From NCBI GenBank assembly GCA_045627385.1, contig JAZQNO010000002.1:1-53030 (forward strand): a DNA stretch of 53,030 bases, in the 5' to 3' direction. A program made the position numbers and the translations under genes. A model generated the notes under the pieces. It saw nothing but the letters and a program-made list of their open reading frames with translations. It ran no database searches and was not told where the DNA came from. Position 1 is the first letter of the stretch; the number at the start of each line of letters is the position of its first letter. Positions 1 through 7,948 of the stretch are shown here, one piece after another. The DNA is from UBA1757 sp045627385. GTDB lineage: Bacteria; Bacteroidota; Bacteroidia; Bacteroidales; UBA1402.

Positions 1-45
1 ACAAGGATTTTCAGTCCTTTGCTCTACCAACTGAGCTATGGCACC
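1..45 (-). tRNA. tRNA-Phe(GAA), truncated by window edge
   Basis: The minus strand shows the 5' half of a tRNA: acceptor strand, D arm (AGCTCAGTTGGTAGAGC) and an anticodon stem-loop with loop CTGAAAA, anticodon GAA. The variable and T arms lie beyond base 1. It is the last visible member of the minus-strand tRNA cluster. Confidence 0.93.
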
Positions 46-56
46 ATCATTAAATG

Positions 57-140
57 TACGGAGGATGAGACTCGAACTCACACAGCCGAACGGCCACTAC
101 CCCCTCAAAGTAGCGTGTCTACCAATTTCACCACCTCCGC
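57..140 (-). tRNA. tRNA-Leu(GAG)
   Basis: A class II tRNA of about 84 nt with a long variable arm. The anticodon loop TTGAGGG gives anticodon GAG. Acceptor strand GCGGAGG pairs with CCTCCGT (one G-T pair). CCA is not encoded. It lies between tRNA-Gly and tRNA-Phe in the cluster. Confidence 0.95.
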
Positions 141-142
141 AT

Positions 143-226
<84 letters not shown>

Positions 227-237
227 AAGAATGTTAG

Positions 238-311
238 CGGTGCGTACGGGACTCGAACCCGTGACCCCATGCGTGACAGGCATGTATTCTAACCAGCTGA
301 ACTAACGCACC
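238..311 (-). tRNA. tRNA-Asp(GTC)
   Basis: A 74-nt cloverleaf with acceptor GGTGCGT/ACGCACC, anticodon loop CTGTCAC (anticodon GTC) and discriminator G, as expected for tRNA-Asp. CCA is not encoded. Confidence 0.96.
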
Positions 312-317
312 ATAATG

Positions 318-390
318 CACGGGTGGTAAGGCTCGAACTCACGACACCTGGTTTTGGAGACCAGTGCTCTACCGACTGAGCTACACCCGT
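318..390 (-). tRNA. tRNA-Trp(CCA)
   Basis: A 73-nt cloverleaf with acceptor ACGGGTG/CACCCGT and anticodon loop CTCCAAA, anticodon CCA. In Bacteroidetes tRNA-Trp often sits near tufB/secE, but here it lies inside a mixed tRNA cluster. Confidence 0.96.
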
Positions 391-414
391 ATGAGAGCAT
401 TGATTCCAATGTAG

Positions 415-487
415 TGACCCCGGAGAGGCTCGAACTCTCGACCCACTGATTAAGAGTCAGTTGCTCTACCAACTGAGCTACGGAGTC
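415..487 (-). tRNA. tRNA-Lys(CTT), copy 1
   Basis: A 73-nt cloverleaf with acceptor GACTCCG/CGGGGTC. The anticodon loop CTCTTAA gives anticodon CTT, reading AAG. A second lysine tRNA with the same anticodon lies at 38405-38477. Confidence 0.95.
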
Positions 488-575
488 ATATGTTGTCCCC
501 GAAAGAACAATCTACTATAATGTTAATTCTCTTCAAGTAATTTCTCACAAAATTTCAAAGACCATATCCAAGCGA

Positions 576-659
<84 letters not shown>

Positions 660-670
660 GTTTGCGGTTG

Positions 671-701
671 CAAAGGTAGAGCGAATTTTATTATCTCCAA
701 A
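671..701 (-). promoter_or_regulatory. promoter of the tRNA cluster
   Basis: On the minus strand TTTG (701-698) is followed after 19 bp by TACCTTTG (678-671), the Bacteroidetes -33/-7 pair. The first tRNA starts 12 bp downstream at 659. Confidence 0.85.
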
Positions 702-712
702 CGATTTGGATG

Positions 713-731
713 ATTTTTTTTCAAAAAAAAT
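713..731. other. perfect A8/T8 palindrome
   Basis: Eight T, one C, then eight A, flanked by A and T, make a perfect 19-base A/T inverted repeat. It sits after the rluA-family stop codon and just upstream of the tRNA promoter's -33 box. It could help end transcription of the upstream gene or act as an A-tract UP-like element. Confidence 0.5.
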
Positions 732-757
732 TCGAGCTCTTATTTACCCGCTAATTA

Positions 758-1705
758 TCAAATACTTCTATTTCGAGTTTTTTCCTCGAACACTTCGAGA
801 AATTCCTTCGGGACCTTGGTTTCAAAGCTCATCCGCTCTCCTGTGATGGGATGCGTGAAGGCCAGCGCACAGGCGTGGAGAGCCATACGGTTCATCCGAT
901 TTTTGTGTCCACCGTATTTGAGGTCGCCCGAAACGGGGTATCCGATGCTGTTCATCTGCACTCTGATCTGGTTCTTGCGGCCCGTGTCGAGCGAGAATTC
1001 GACCAAGCTGAACTGCCCGTCAGTTTTGACGACCCGGTAGTGAGTGACGGCTTTCACGCCGTCTTCGGGGTTGTTGCTGGCATAGACGATGAAGGCCTTG
1101 CTTTCCCAAAGGTAAGAAGTGACGGTTCCCCTACCCGTTCCGTCTCCTGTCTTCAATTCCCCTTCAAGCACGGCCACATACTGGCGCTGGTCGACGGCAA
1201 AACGCCAGTTTTCCTGCATCAGCTTCTGCACTTCCTGAGTCTTGGCAAAAAGCAGCAGTCCCGATGTGTCGCGGTCCAGACGGTGAACGACGAAAATCTT
1301 GTTGCCCGGACATTTGCGTTTGACGTATTCGCTGAGGATGGAATAGGCGGTCTTTTCGCGTTCGCGGCCGGCGGCGATGGAGAGCAGCCCTGAAGCCTTT
1401 TCGGCGACAATCAGATACTTGTCTTCGAAAACGATTTTCAGTTTGGGATGGTTGAGGGTCGACTGTCCCTTGTCCCAGTTGATTTCGACCGTGTCGCCTT
1501 TGTCAAGGGCGAAATCGAACTGGCGGATGACTTGTCCGTTGACCTTTACCTGCTGGTGGGCCAGCAGCGACTTGACGGTGGTCCTGGACTGGTCAGTTAA
1601 AGTTTGGGTGAGGAACTCCATCAATGGAAGTCCCTCACCCACTTTATATTGACTTATTTTAGCTTCGCGGCGCGACGATTTGGATGAAGGAGATGTTGTT
1701 GCCAT
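758..1705 (-). CDS. RluA-family 23S/tRNA pseudouridine synthase
   Basis: A 315-aa enzyme that isomerises specific uridines in structured RNA to pseudouridine. Residues about 25-77 form an S4 RNA-binding domain (FLTQTL...VKVNGQVI). The RluA signature HRLDRDTSGL is at 141-150, with catalytic Asp144. The C-terminal half keeps the family pattern (GRKNQIRVQM, GYPVSGDLKYGG). The basic, Ser-rich N-terminus of about 20 residues precedes the S4 fold. The start follows a TACTTTTG -7 box by about 20 bp. Which uridine is modified (RluD-, RluC- or RluB-like site) cannot be told from the sequence. It is transcribed alone, away from PL1 upstream. Confidence 0.9.
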   Translation of the reverse strand: MATTSPSSKSSRREAKISQYKVGEGLPLMEFLTQTLTDQSRTTVKSLLAHQQVKVNGQVIRQFDFALDKGDTVEINWDKGQSTLNHPKLKIVFEDKYLIVAEKASGLLSIAAGREREKTAYSILSEYVKRKCPGNKIFVVHRLDRDTSGLLLFAKTQEVQKLMQENWRFAVDQRQYVAVLEGELKTGDGTGRGTVTSYLWESKAFIVYASNNPEDGVKAVTHYRVVKTDGQFSLVEFSLDTGRKNQIRVQMNSIGYPVSGDLKYGGHKNRMNRMALHACALAFTHPITGERMSFETKVPKEFLEVFEEKTRNRSI

Positions 1706-1725
1706 ACAGATTCACTAATATCGCG

Positions 1726-1733
1726 CAAAAGTA
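1726..1733 (-). promoter_or_regulatory. -7 box of the pseudouridine synthase gene
   Basis: The minus strand reads TACTTTTGC, a match to TAnnTTTG, 20 bp before the ATG at 1705. No clear TTTG was found at -33. Confidence 0.55.
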
Positions 1734-1749
1734 CGGTTTTTCACCGGAT

Positions 1750-3399
1750 TTATTTCATCAGGCGACCTTTCTTTTTGGCCAAGGTGTCGAAGTTGTTGTC
1801 CAGATTTGTCCAATCAATTTTCTTGGTCGGATCGATGCCGTTAATGTACTTCTCGATGTTTGTGTAACCATCACCGCTGCAGTCCTTGATGGCATCGGAA
1901 GGATCCTTGGGATCCAGACCGTACTTCTTTTCCCAACGGTCAGGCATGCCGTCCATGTCGCTGTCCTTGTAGGGCTTGCCTTTGTAGGTGGGATAGCCGC
2001 CGACCTGCTCGATGTCGGTGATGATGCCCTGATGGTAGGAATCGGGCGCCAGACGGCGATACTGGAACTGATAGTATTCCTTCTTGTCGGCTTTCTTGTT
2101 GTAATAGACCTTGCCGGTCTTCATCTGCTTCATGACGCGCTTGTCGACGATATCGCGCTTGGGATAGACGGCACCGCCGTTCTCAAGGACGAAATCGTAG
2201 GCTTCCTCAGCTGTCATCACGGTAACGTGAGGCATCGGCTTCCATTCGGGAGAACGCATGAAGGCCAGGTCTTCCTTGCTGTGACCGTCCTGCACGCCAC
2301 CGTTCCAGTTGTCGGCCGTGACGCTGTCATTGCCTTCCACCACATTGCCTTCCACATAGGCCCAGCCCGGAGTCCTTCCACGTCCGTTGGCACGGAACAC
2401 GCGGTAGGAAATGGGTTCTCCGACAGGTGTGACGGGACCCGGCTTGAAGTAGTTGTTGGCCACGTTGTAGGAATAGCCGGCACCGTCGCCGGTACGGTGA
2501 TACCAGTTGTATATGACGTTGTTGATGTAGTTGAACTCACTGGTAGACATGGATGGGTTACGACCGGTGTTGTTAGCCCAAAGGTTGCGGACATACATGT
2601 TGTTGATGCCACCGATGGTGCTACCGAACGAATGATTGTAGGTATCAAGAGCGTTCGAAGAAATGGAGTTCTGGATGGTTACATTTACCGTCATCAGTTT
2701 CTGATCCTTTGAACCGTCTTCAGGATGATACATGTAGCGGTAGAAGGAAATGTTTTCGTCCAGACCCCAACTGCATGACAAGTGGTCGAGCATGATGTTG
2801 CCGATGGGATTGCCGCCTAGGCTATCATCACGACGTCCGACATACGTTTCACCTCTGCGGAATTTCATATGACGTATAACCACATCATGAGTGTTTACCC
2901 AAACGGATTCTCCAGCAATGCAGACACCGTCACCGGGAGCGGTCTGTCCGGCAATGGTCAGATACGGGGCTCGAATGATGAGCGGAGTTTTCAGACGGAT
3001 GATGCCGGCTACATTGAAAACGATGATACGGGCGCCGCCCTGTTCGCAGGCCCAACGGAACGAACCTTCGCCATCGTCGTTGAGGTTGGTAACAGTCAGA
3101 ACTTTACCTCCGCGACCACCGGGTGAGTACATGGCACCGCCTTCAGCTCCGGGAAACGAAGGAATTTCGGCGCGAAGAAGATCGTCTGGACGCAGGGCAT
3201 GGGGAACGAAGGGGCGTCCCGTGCTGTCTTGCTGCATGATAATGGGAAGAGCTACAGCCCAAGCCGAATCGGAATGAGACTCGGCGCCGGCCATCATTTC
3301 ATTGACAGCGGCTACCACCTCTGGCGGAACACTAGGGTACTGGGCATACACGGAAAGTACGAGAGCCAGCATACTGACAAGTGAGATAAGTTTTTTCAT
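1750..3399 (-). CDS. secreted PL1-family pectate lyase with calcium-binding tail
   Basis: A 549-aa secreted protein predicted to cleave polygalacturonate by beta-elimination. Residues 1-20 are a signal peptide (MKKLISLVSMLALVLSVYAQ). A right-handed beta-helix follows from about 82, opening with FPGAEGGAMYSPGGRGG, typical of Bacteroidetes PL1 proteins. Further matches are IVFNVAGII, LTIAGQTAPGDGV, VVIRHMKFRRGE and LDHLSCSWGLDEN. The C-terminus (about 479-524) has acidic DSDMDGMPDRWE and DCSGDGYTN stretches resembling thrombospondin type 3 or dockerin-like calcium loops. It is a single gene between two housekeeping genes, not in a SusCD locus. Its role fits the GH28 and CE8 genes elsewhere in the window. 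Family is clear; exact substrate is inferred. Confidence 0.88.
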   Translation of the reverse strand: MKKLISLVSMLALVLSVYAQYPSVPPEVVAAVNEMMAGAESHSDSAWAVALPIIMQQDSTGRPFVPHALRPDDLLRAEIPSFPGAEGGAMYSPGGRGGKVLTVTNLNDDGEGSFRWACEQGGARIIVFNVAGIIRLKTPLIIRAPYLTIAGQTAPGDGVCIAGESVWVNTHDVVIRHMKFRRGETYVGRRDDSLGGNPIGNIMLDHLSCSWGLDENISFYRYMYHPEDGSKDQKLMTVNVTIQNSISSNALDTYNHSFGSTIGGINNMYVRNLWANNTGRNPSMSTSEFNYINNVIYNWYHRTGDGAGYSYNVANNYFKPGPVTPVGEPISYRVFRANGRGRTPGWAYVEGNVVEGNDSVTADNWNGGVQDGHSKEDLAFMRSPEWKPMPHVTVMTAEEAYDFVLENGGAVYPKRDIVDKRVMKQMKTGKVYYNKKADKKEYYQFQYRRLAPDSYHQGIITDIEQVGGYPTYKGKPYKDSDMDGMPDRWEKKYGLDPKDPSDAIKDCSGDGYTNIEKYINGIDPTKKIDWTNLDNNFDTLAKKKGRLMK

Positions 3400-3471
3400 A
3401 ATTTTTTTCGGTTGTTGGAAAAAGTGTTAAATATGGTCATTAGACAAATAATCTTTCTCCGGGTTTAGTGC

Positions 3472-3500
3472 TTTGGGCAGGAAAACTTGTCGTATCTTTG
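3472..3500 (+). promoter_or_regulatory. promoter of the paaK-like/ACT operon
   Basis: TTTG (3472-3475), 17 bp spacer, TATCTTTG (3493-3500). The ATG at 3529 is 28 bp downstream. This is the plus-strand promoter in the 129-bp divergent gap to the pectate lyase gene. Confidence 0.8.
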
Positions 3501-3528
3501 CAGAACAAACCTTTAGTATACCTTTATT

Positions 3529-4833
3529 ATGAACTCCTATCTGCATCCAGAATTTGAAACTCTCAGCAGAGAAGGCATCCGTCAGCTCCAGCTGACCCGC
3601 CTGAAATCCACTGTCGAACACTGCATGGGTTCTGCGTTCTACCGCAATCGTTTCGAGCAGATTGGTCTGAAGCCAGAAGATATCAGAACGCTGGACGATC
3701 TGCGCAAGATTCCCTTTACGACGAAGGCCGATCTGCGCAGCACCTATCCTTTCGGAATGGCTTCCGTCCCCCTGGAGAAATGCGTACGTCTGCATTCGTC
3801 CAGCGGTACGACAGGCAATCCGACCGTTATCCTTCATACTCAGAAAGACCTGAACGAATGGGCCAACGCCGTGGCCCGCTGCCTGTATATGGTCGGTCTC
3901 CGTCCGAACGACGTATTCCAGAATTCATCGGGATACGGCATGTTCACCGGCGGTCTCGGCTTCCAATACGGAGCCGAGCGTCTGGGCATGCTCACCGTGC
4001 CCGCTGCTGCCGGAAACACCCTCCGTCAGATCAAATTCATCCGCGATTTCGGCACCACCGCTCTCCATGCCATTCCGTCCTACGCCAGCCGTCTGTACGA
4101 AGTGATGCTCGAACAGGGAGTCGATCCACGTCGCGACACCAAACTCAAGACCCTGATCATCGGAGCCGAGCCTCATAGCGAAGCCCAGCGCAAACGTATC
4201 GAGGAAATGCTCGGCGTCAAGGCATACAACAGTTTCGGCATGAGTGAAATGTGCGGTCCCGGTGTGGCATTCGAATGCCAGGAACAGAACGGTCTTCACA
4301 TTTGGGAAGACTACTACATCGTGGAAATCGTCAATCCCGACACACTTGAGCCTGTGCCCGACGGAGAAATCGGCGAACTGGTGCTCACCACCATCAACCG
4401 TGAAGCCATGCCTCTGCTGCGCTACCGCACCCGCGACCTGACGCGCATCCTGCCAGGCGACTGCCCCTGCGGACGCCATCATCTGCGCCTCGACCGCATG
4501 CAGGGCCGCAGCGACGATATGATCATCCTCAAGGGTGTCAACATCTTCCCCATTCAGATCGAAGCCATTCTGATGCATTTCAAGGAATTGGGAAGCGATT
4601 ACCTGATCACTCTCGAAACGGCCGAAGACAATGACATCATGACGGTCGAGGTCGAACTCGGCGAACTGTTCACCGATGACTACAGTCAGCTGCAGGGCCT
4701 TGTCAAAGAGATTACCCGTCAGCTGAAAGATGAGATTCTGGTGACTCCGAAGGTCAAGCTCGTACCCAAAGGAAGCCTGCCGAAATCGGAAGGCAAAGCC
4801 GTGAGAGTTAAAGATTTACGTAAGAACCATTAA
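3529..4833 (+). CDS. phenylacetate-CoA ligase-like adenylate-forming enzyme
   Basis: A 434-aa member of the PaaK group of acyl-adenylate CoA ligases, which activate aryl acids with ATP and then form the CoA thioester. The P-loop-like SSSGTTGNPT is at 90-99. Downstream are SFGMSEMCGPG (A5-type motif), DGEIGELVLTT, LLRYRTRDLT and GRSDDMIILKGVN, and the C-terminal lid ends with KSEGKAVRVKDLR. Length matches PaaK (about 430). It is followed after 11 bp by a tandem-ACT protein, a pairing I recall from gut Bacteroidetes, where these ligases are thought to act on aryl acids from aromatic amino acid fermentation. The substrate (phenylacetate, indoleacetate or another) cannot be read from the sequence. 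Confidence 0.88.
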   Translation: MNSYLHPEFETLSREGIRQLQLTRLKSTVEHCMGSAFYRNRFEQIGLKPEDIRTLDDLRKIPFTTKADLRSTYPFGMASVPLEKCVRLHSSSGTTGNPTVILHTQKDLNEWANAVARCLYMVGLRPNDVFQNSSGYGMFTGGLGFQYGAERLGMLTVPAAAGNTLRQIKFIRDFGTTALHAIPSYASRLYEVMLEQGVDPRRDTKLKTLIIGAEPHSEAQRKRIEEMLGVKAYNSFGMSEMCGPGVAFECQEQNGLHIWEDYYIVEIVNPDTLEPVPDGEIGELVLTTINREAMPLLRYRTRDLTRILPGDCPCGRHHLRLDRMQGRSDDMIILKGVNIFPIQIEAILMHFKELGSDYLITLETAEDNDIMTVEVELGELFTDDYSQLQGLVKEITRQLKDEILVTPKVKLVPKGSLPKSEGKAVRVKDLRKNH

Positions 4834-4844
4834 AGTAGCAGGCT

Positions 4845-5264
4845 ATGATTCAACAATTATCCATTTTCATTGAGAACCGTCCCGGAACCCTTCACGACAC
4901 GCTGGAAACCATTAAGTCCGAACATCTGCAGATCATTGCCTCTACCATCTCCGATACGACCGAATACGGCATTTACCGTGTCATTGCGGCCGAACCCGAG
5001 AAAGCCTACGAGGCTTTGAAAGCCGACGGTCTGATGGTGCGCGTTTCAGATGTGTTCGCCATTTCGCTGAAAAACGTGCCCGGAACAGCCGCAGACACCA
5101 TCTCTCTGTTTACAGAGGCTGGCCTCAACATCGAATACGTCTATTCCTTTACATGGCAGAACAACGGCATTCTCATCATGCGTACCAATGACGAGAAATT
5201 GACCCAGAAAATCATTTCGGACAACAAGTTGGTCTGCATCGAAGAATCCGAACTGCAGTTCTGA
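4845..5264 (+). CDS. tandem ACT-domain protein
   Basis: A 139-aa protein built of two ACT domains: about 3-68 (LSIFIENRPGTLHDTLETI) and 69-135 (AISLKNVPGTAADTISLF). ACT pairs usually bind amino acids and regulate an enzyme. There is no catalytic domain. It is 11 bp behind the PaaK-like ligase and almost certainly co-transcribed, so it may sense an aromatic amino acid for that ligase. The ligand is not known. The converging GT2 gene ends 20 bp further on. Confidence 0.85.
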   Translation: MIQQLSIFIENRPGTLHDTLETIKSEHLQIIASTISDTTEYGIYRVIAAEPEKAYEALKADGLMVRVSDVFAISLKNVPGTAADTISLFTEAGLNIEYVYSFTWQNNGILIMRTNDEKLTQKIISDNKLVCIEESELQF

Positions 5265-5283
5265 CAAGAACCTCGGTTCCGCC

Positions 5284-6114
5284 CTATTTCCGCTTTTTCC
5301 AGTACAGGATTTTGTAGCGGAAGAATCGGCCCCAGTGATAGCTGGGGTCGATTGTTTTGTCCATCCGGTAACTGGACGTCATCAGACGGAAAGTCTTTTT
5401 CAACGACAGGATGCGCTTGAAATAGTATTTTCTGTCCACTTTGTTGGCGCCCACTTCATTGGTGCCGTGCTGACGGTACAGGATGGTGGCCTCCTTGAGC
5501 GATGCCAGCACGCCGCCTGCATAGGCCACCTTCAGCGCAATCCACTTGTCGTGCATGGTCGCCTCAGGACTGACGGGAAGACTCAGGTCTCGAGCTGCGC
5601 GGTCAATCATCATCGTGCATCCTGTAAAGGCATTGTACACTGCCAGATAATTGAAATCGCGCAAGAGGTCGCAATCGATGCGGCTGTAGGTCCAGAAGGA
5701 AGGATGCAGCACCTTCAGATGGGAATCGGTCACCTTAAGATCGGTGTTGACCACCACTGGCTTGCCGGGATTTTCAGCCTCGCATTCCTTCATTTTGGCC
5801 AGCGTCCTTTCCACTTTGAAAGGCAGCCAGACATCGTCGTGGTCGCAGAACATGTAGTAGTCGGCCTCGACCTGTTCCAACAGCCAGACGAAACTGCCTT
5901 TGGCCTTGCGGCCCGGATGGGGGTCGTCCAAAACTGTCAGACGGCCGTGTTTTTGCGCATAAGAGGCCAGAATGTCGGGCGTACGGTCGCTGGAACCGTC
6001 GTCGTGGACGAAAATCTCGAAGTCCTGACAGGTCTGGGCGTAAAGGGAATCCAGCAGTTCGGGCAGGTAGTCCTCGCTGTTGAAAACGCAGAGCAGTATG
6101 GCAATCCTATTCAT
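5284..6114 (-). CDS. GT2-family glycosyltransferase
   Basis: A family 2 (GT-A fold) transferase of about 276 aa. It begins RIAILLCVFNSEDYLPELLDSL, has FVHDDGSSDRTPDIL, and has a metal-binding DxD-type YMFCDHDDVW. The C-terminal part (KYYFKRILSLKKTFRLMTSS) is basic. An upstream in-frame ATG at 6126 exists, but the one at 6114 (MNRIAI) starts closer to the fold. Either start overlaps the 3' end of the O-antigen-ligase-like gene, so the two are translationally coupled. With that gene and EpsG it forms a small cell-surface polysaccharide operon. Donor and acceptor sugars are unknown. Confidence 0.87.
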   Translation of the reverse strand: MNRIAILLCVFNSEDYLPELLDSLYAQTCQDFEIFVHDDGSSDRTPDILASYAQKHGRLTVLDDPHPGRKAKGSFVWLLEQVEADYYMFCDHDDVWLPFKVERTLAKMKECEAENPGKPVVVNTDLKVTDSHLKVLHPSFWTYSRIDCDLLRDFNYLAVYNAFTGCTMMIDRAARDLSLPVSPEATMHDKWIALKVAYAGGVLASLKEATILYRQHGTNEVGANKVDRKYYFKRILSLKKTFRLMTSSYRMDKTIDPSYHWGRFFRYKILYWKKRK

Positions 6115-7948
6115 CGTAACAGTCATTCAGTGAGACAATAAAGAGCAGCAGAAGGGCAAAGGGAACGATGCCCCTGACCAGCGAGAACGTAGTGTCCACG
6201 GCCATCAGCACAAACTGGCAGAACAAGGCCGACCAGACAAAGGTCTTGTTTTCCGTCCCCTTGACTTGTGTCAGCGGCCAGATAAGCGTGAACAGCAGCA
6301 GAAGCAGTCCCGGAAGCCCCATTTCCAGCATGGAATTGAGGAAATTGCTGTGGCAATGGTGCGTGTTTTCCAAAAATTTGGGCGAAAGGTCTTTCCCCAC
6401 AAAACTCTCTTCCAACTTGTCGCGGGTATCCCCCACACCTATGCCCAGCAGCCAGCCATTGTCTTCCGACAACAGGGCGACAGCCGAACTCCAAGTGTTC
6501 AAGCGTCCCTCCTCACGAAGAATGCTGACATCGTGCCAGTGGTTGGGACGCAGCGGTTCAAAGCGGGGATGGTACAGATAGACGGCAAGCACCGTCAGAA
6601 CACAGACCAGACCAGGCAGGACCGTGATCAAACGACCGTGCCGGGCCAGCGGCCAGAACAGCAACGACAGCACGACGAACGCCGCCAAAGCCGATATCAA
6701 ACTGTGTTTCAGTTTATTCAGATTGATGCCCTGAAAATCTGCCCGGACATTCAGCGGATTTTGGCAGACCACAAAAGGATCGTTGCCCTCCGCTTTCAGG
6801 ACCGTCTGTCCGTCGACGGACGAAAGGGTGCAATGGTTTGTAGTGAATTCACCGGAGTACCGGATGCCTTTCACGAGAATTTCACTGATGGCCAACGAAT
6901 CTGAGGGCGTTTCGAAGTCGAGGCGCAGCCGGCAGATGCGGGCGGCAGGAATCCGGAACCGGTAAGTGTCGCAGTCCGGCACCATGAATGCCGACACGTT
7001 CTTCTGTGCCGTGAAGGTTTCCCAATGGCGTTGGGTGTAGAAAAACTGCAGCAGACCTGAATTCTCCCCTTCCAAGGTCACTTCAACGGGAATGAAGGCG
7101 TCTTTTCCTTGCTGTCTGAAGAAACCGGCGCCAAACAGGACGAGGGCAAAGACTCCGCTTGCAGCAAATGCCTGTCCCAAAGCTTTACGGATGTCGACAG
7201 TTCTCCCCATTTTCCACAACTTCGAGGTGAGGACAGCCAACGGAAGCATGACGGACAGCAAGAGGCAGATGCGGCTGCCCGTCAGCCACATCCACAGAAC
7301 GACAAGCATGCCATAAGACGCAAATCCCGTGTAAAAAGGCGTTCTGCCCATTCTGATGCAGAAAAGATGTCTGAAACGCCAAGCCGCCAACAATGCAGTC
7401 AGTTGCAGAATGCCCGAAAAGGTGGGATGATAGCCCTGCTGCTGAAGGTACAGCCGGATTTCCCCTCGGTCTTCCAGCACCAGCCGGTGAAACTCGGTAT
7501 CGGTGAAGAAAGAGAATGCCGGCACAAGCATCGAGCCGAGCAGTCCGATGACGGATCCTAGCAGAAACGCCTTCAGATAGGCGTTCAGAGAACTGTTTGC
7601 GGAAAAACCGAAGCAGGCCATTACAGCCACGATCGGAAAGGCCAGACGGCGCTCTATCTGGTGCATAGCATACCCCTGATTCTCGGTGAACAACCACATG
7701 GACAAGAACATCAGTAGGAAATAGACGCATAATGCATAGATAGCCAGATATTTACGGCTGAAATGCGGCTTCAGGATGCGCCCGCTCCAGACAGCTTCCA
7801 ACAGCCAGGAAGCGCTCCAAAAGGAAAAGACATACTTGAGGATGACATCGGGCAGAAATAGGGAAACGGCCGTCAACTGTCCCAGACACAGACTGAGCCG
7901 TTCTAGAAAATATCCAACTTTCTCCTTGTTCGACGTATTCATTTCCAA
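6107..7948 (-). CDS. O-antigen ligase/polymerase-like membrane protein with extracytoplasmic insert
   Basis: A 613-aa polytopic protein. N-terminal hydrophobic segments lead to the Wzy_C/WaaL-like core (WLTGSRICLLLSVMLPLAVL). A soluble insert of about 150 residues follows (roughly 270-420, VEVTLEGEN to QGINLNK), then more membrane segments. Late motifs are WHDVSILREEGRLNTW, GIGVGDTRD and ENTHHCHSNFLNSMLEMGLPGL; that loop with conserved His/Asn fits the periplasmic loop of ligases. It joins or polymerises lipid-linked glycans at the outer face of the inner membrane. ATG at 7948 abuts the stop codon of EpsG; ATG at 7942 is an alternative. It overlaps the GT2 gene downstream. Confidence 0.8.
   Translation of the reverse strand: MEMNTSNKEKVGYFLERLSLCLGQLTAVSLFLPDVILKYVFSFWSASWLLEAVWSGRILKPHFSRKYLAIYALCVYFLLMFLSMWLFTENQGYAMHQIERRLAFPIVAVMACFGFSANSSLNAYLKAFLLGSVIGLLGSMLVPAFSFFTDTEFHRLVLEDRGEIRLYLQQQGYHPTFSGILQLTALLAAWRFRHLFCIRMGRTPFYTGFASYGMLVVLWMWLTGSRICLLLSVMLPLAVLTSKLWKMGRTVDIRKALGQAFAASGVFALVLFGAGFFRQQGKDAFIPVEVTLEGENSGLLQFFYTQRHWETFTAQKNVSAFMVPDCDTYRFRIPAARICRLRLDFETPSDSLAISEILVKGIRYSGEFTTNHCTLSSVDGQTVLKAEGNDPFVVCQNPLNVRADFQGINLNKLKHSLISALAAFVVLSLLFWPLARHGRLITVLPGLVCVLTVLAVYLYHPRFEPLRPNHWHDVSILREEGRLNTWSSAVALLSEDNGWLLGIGVGDTRDKLEESFVGKDLSPKFLENTHHCHSNFLNSMLEMGLPGLLLLLFTLIWPLTQVKGTENKTFVWSALFCQFVLMAVDTTFSLVRGIVPFALLLLFIVSLNDCYDE

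Noticed and set aside
1684..2712. 342-aa ORF opposite the PL1 gene
   Set aside because: Antisense shadow of a clear pectate lyase with signal peptide.
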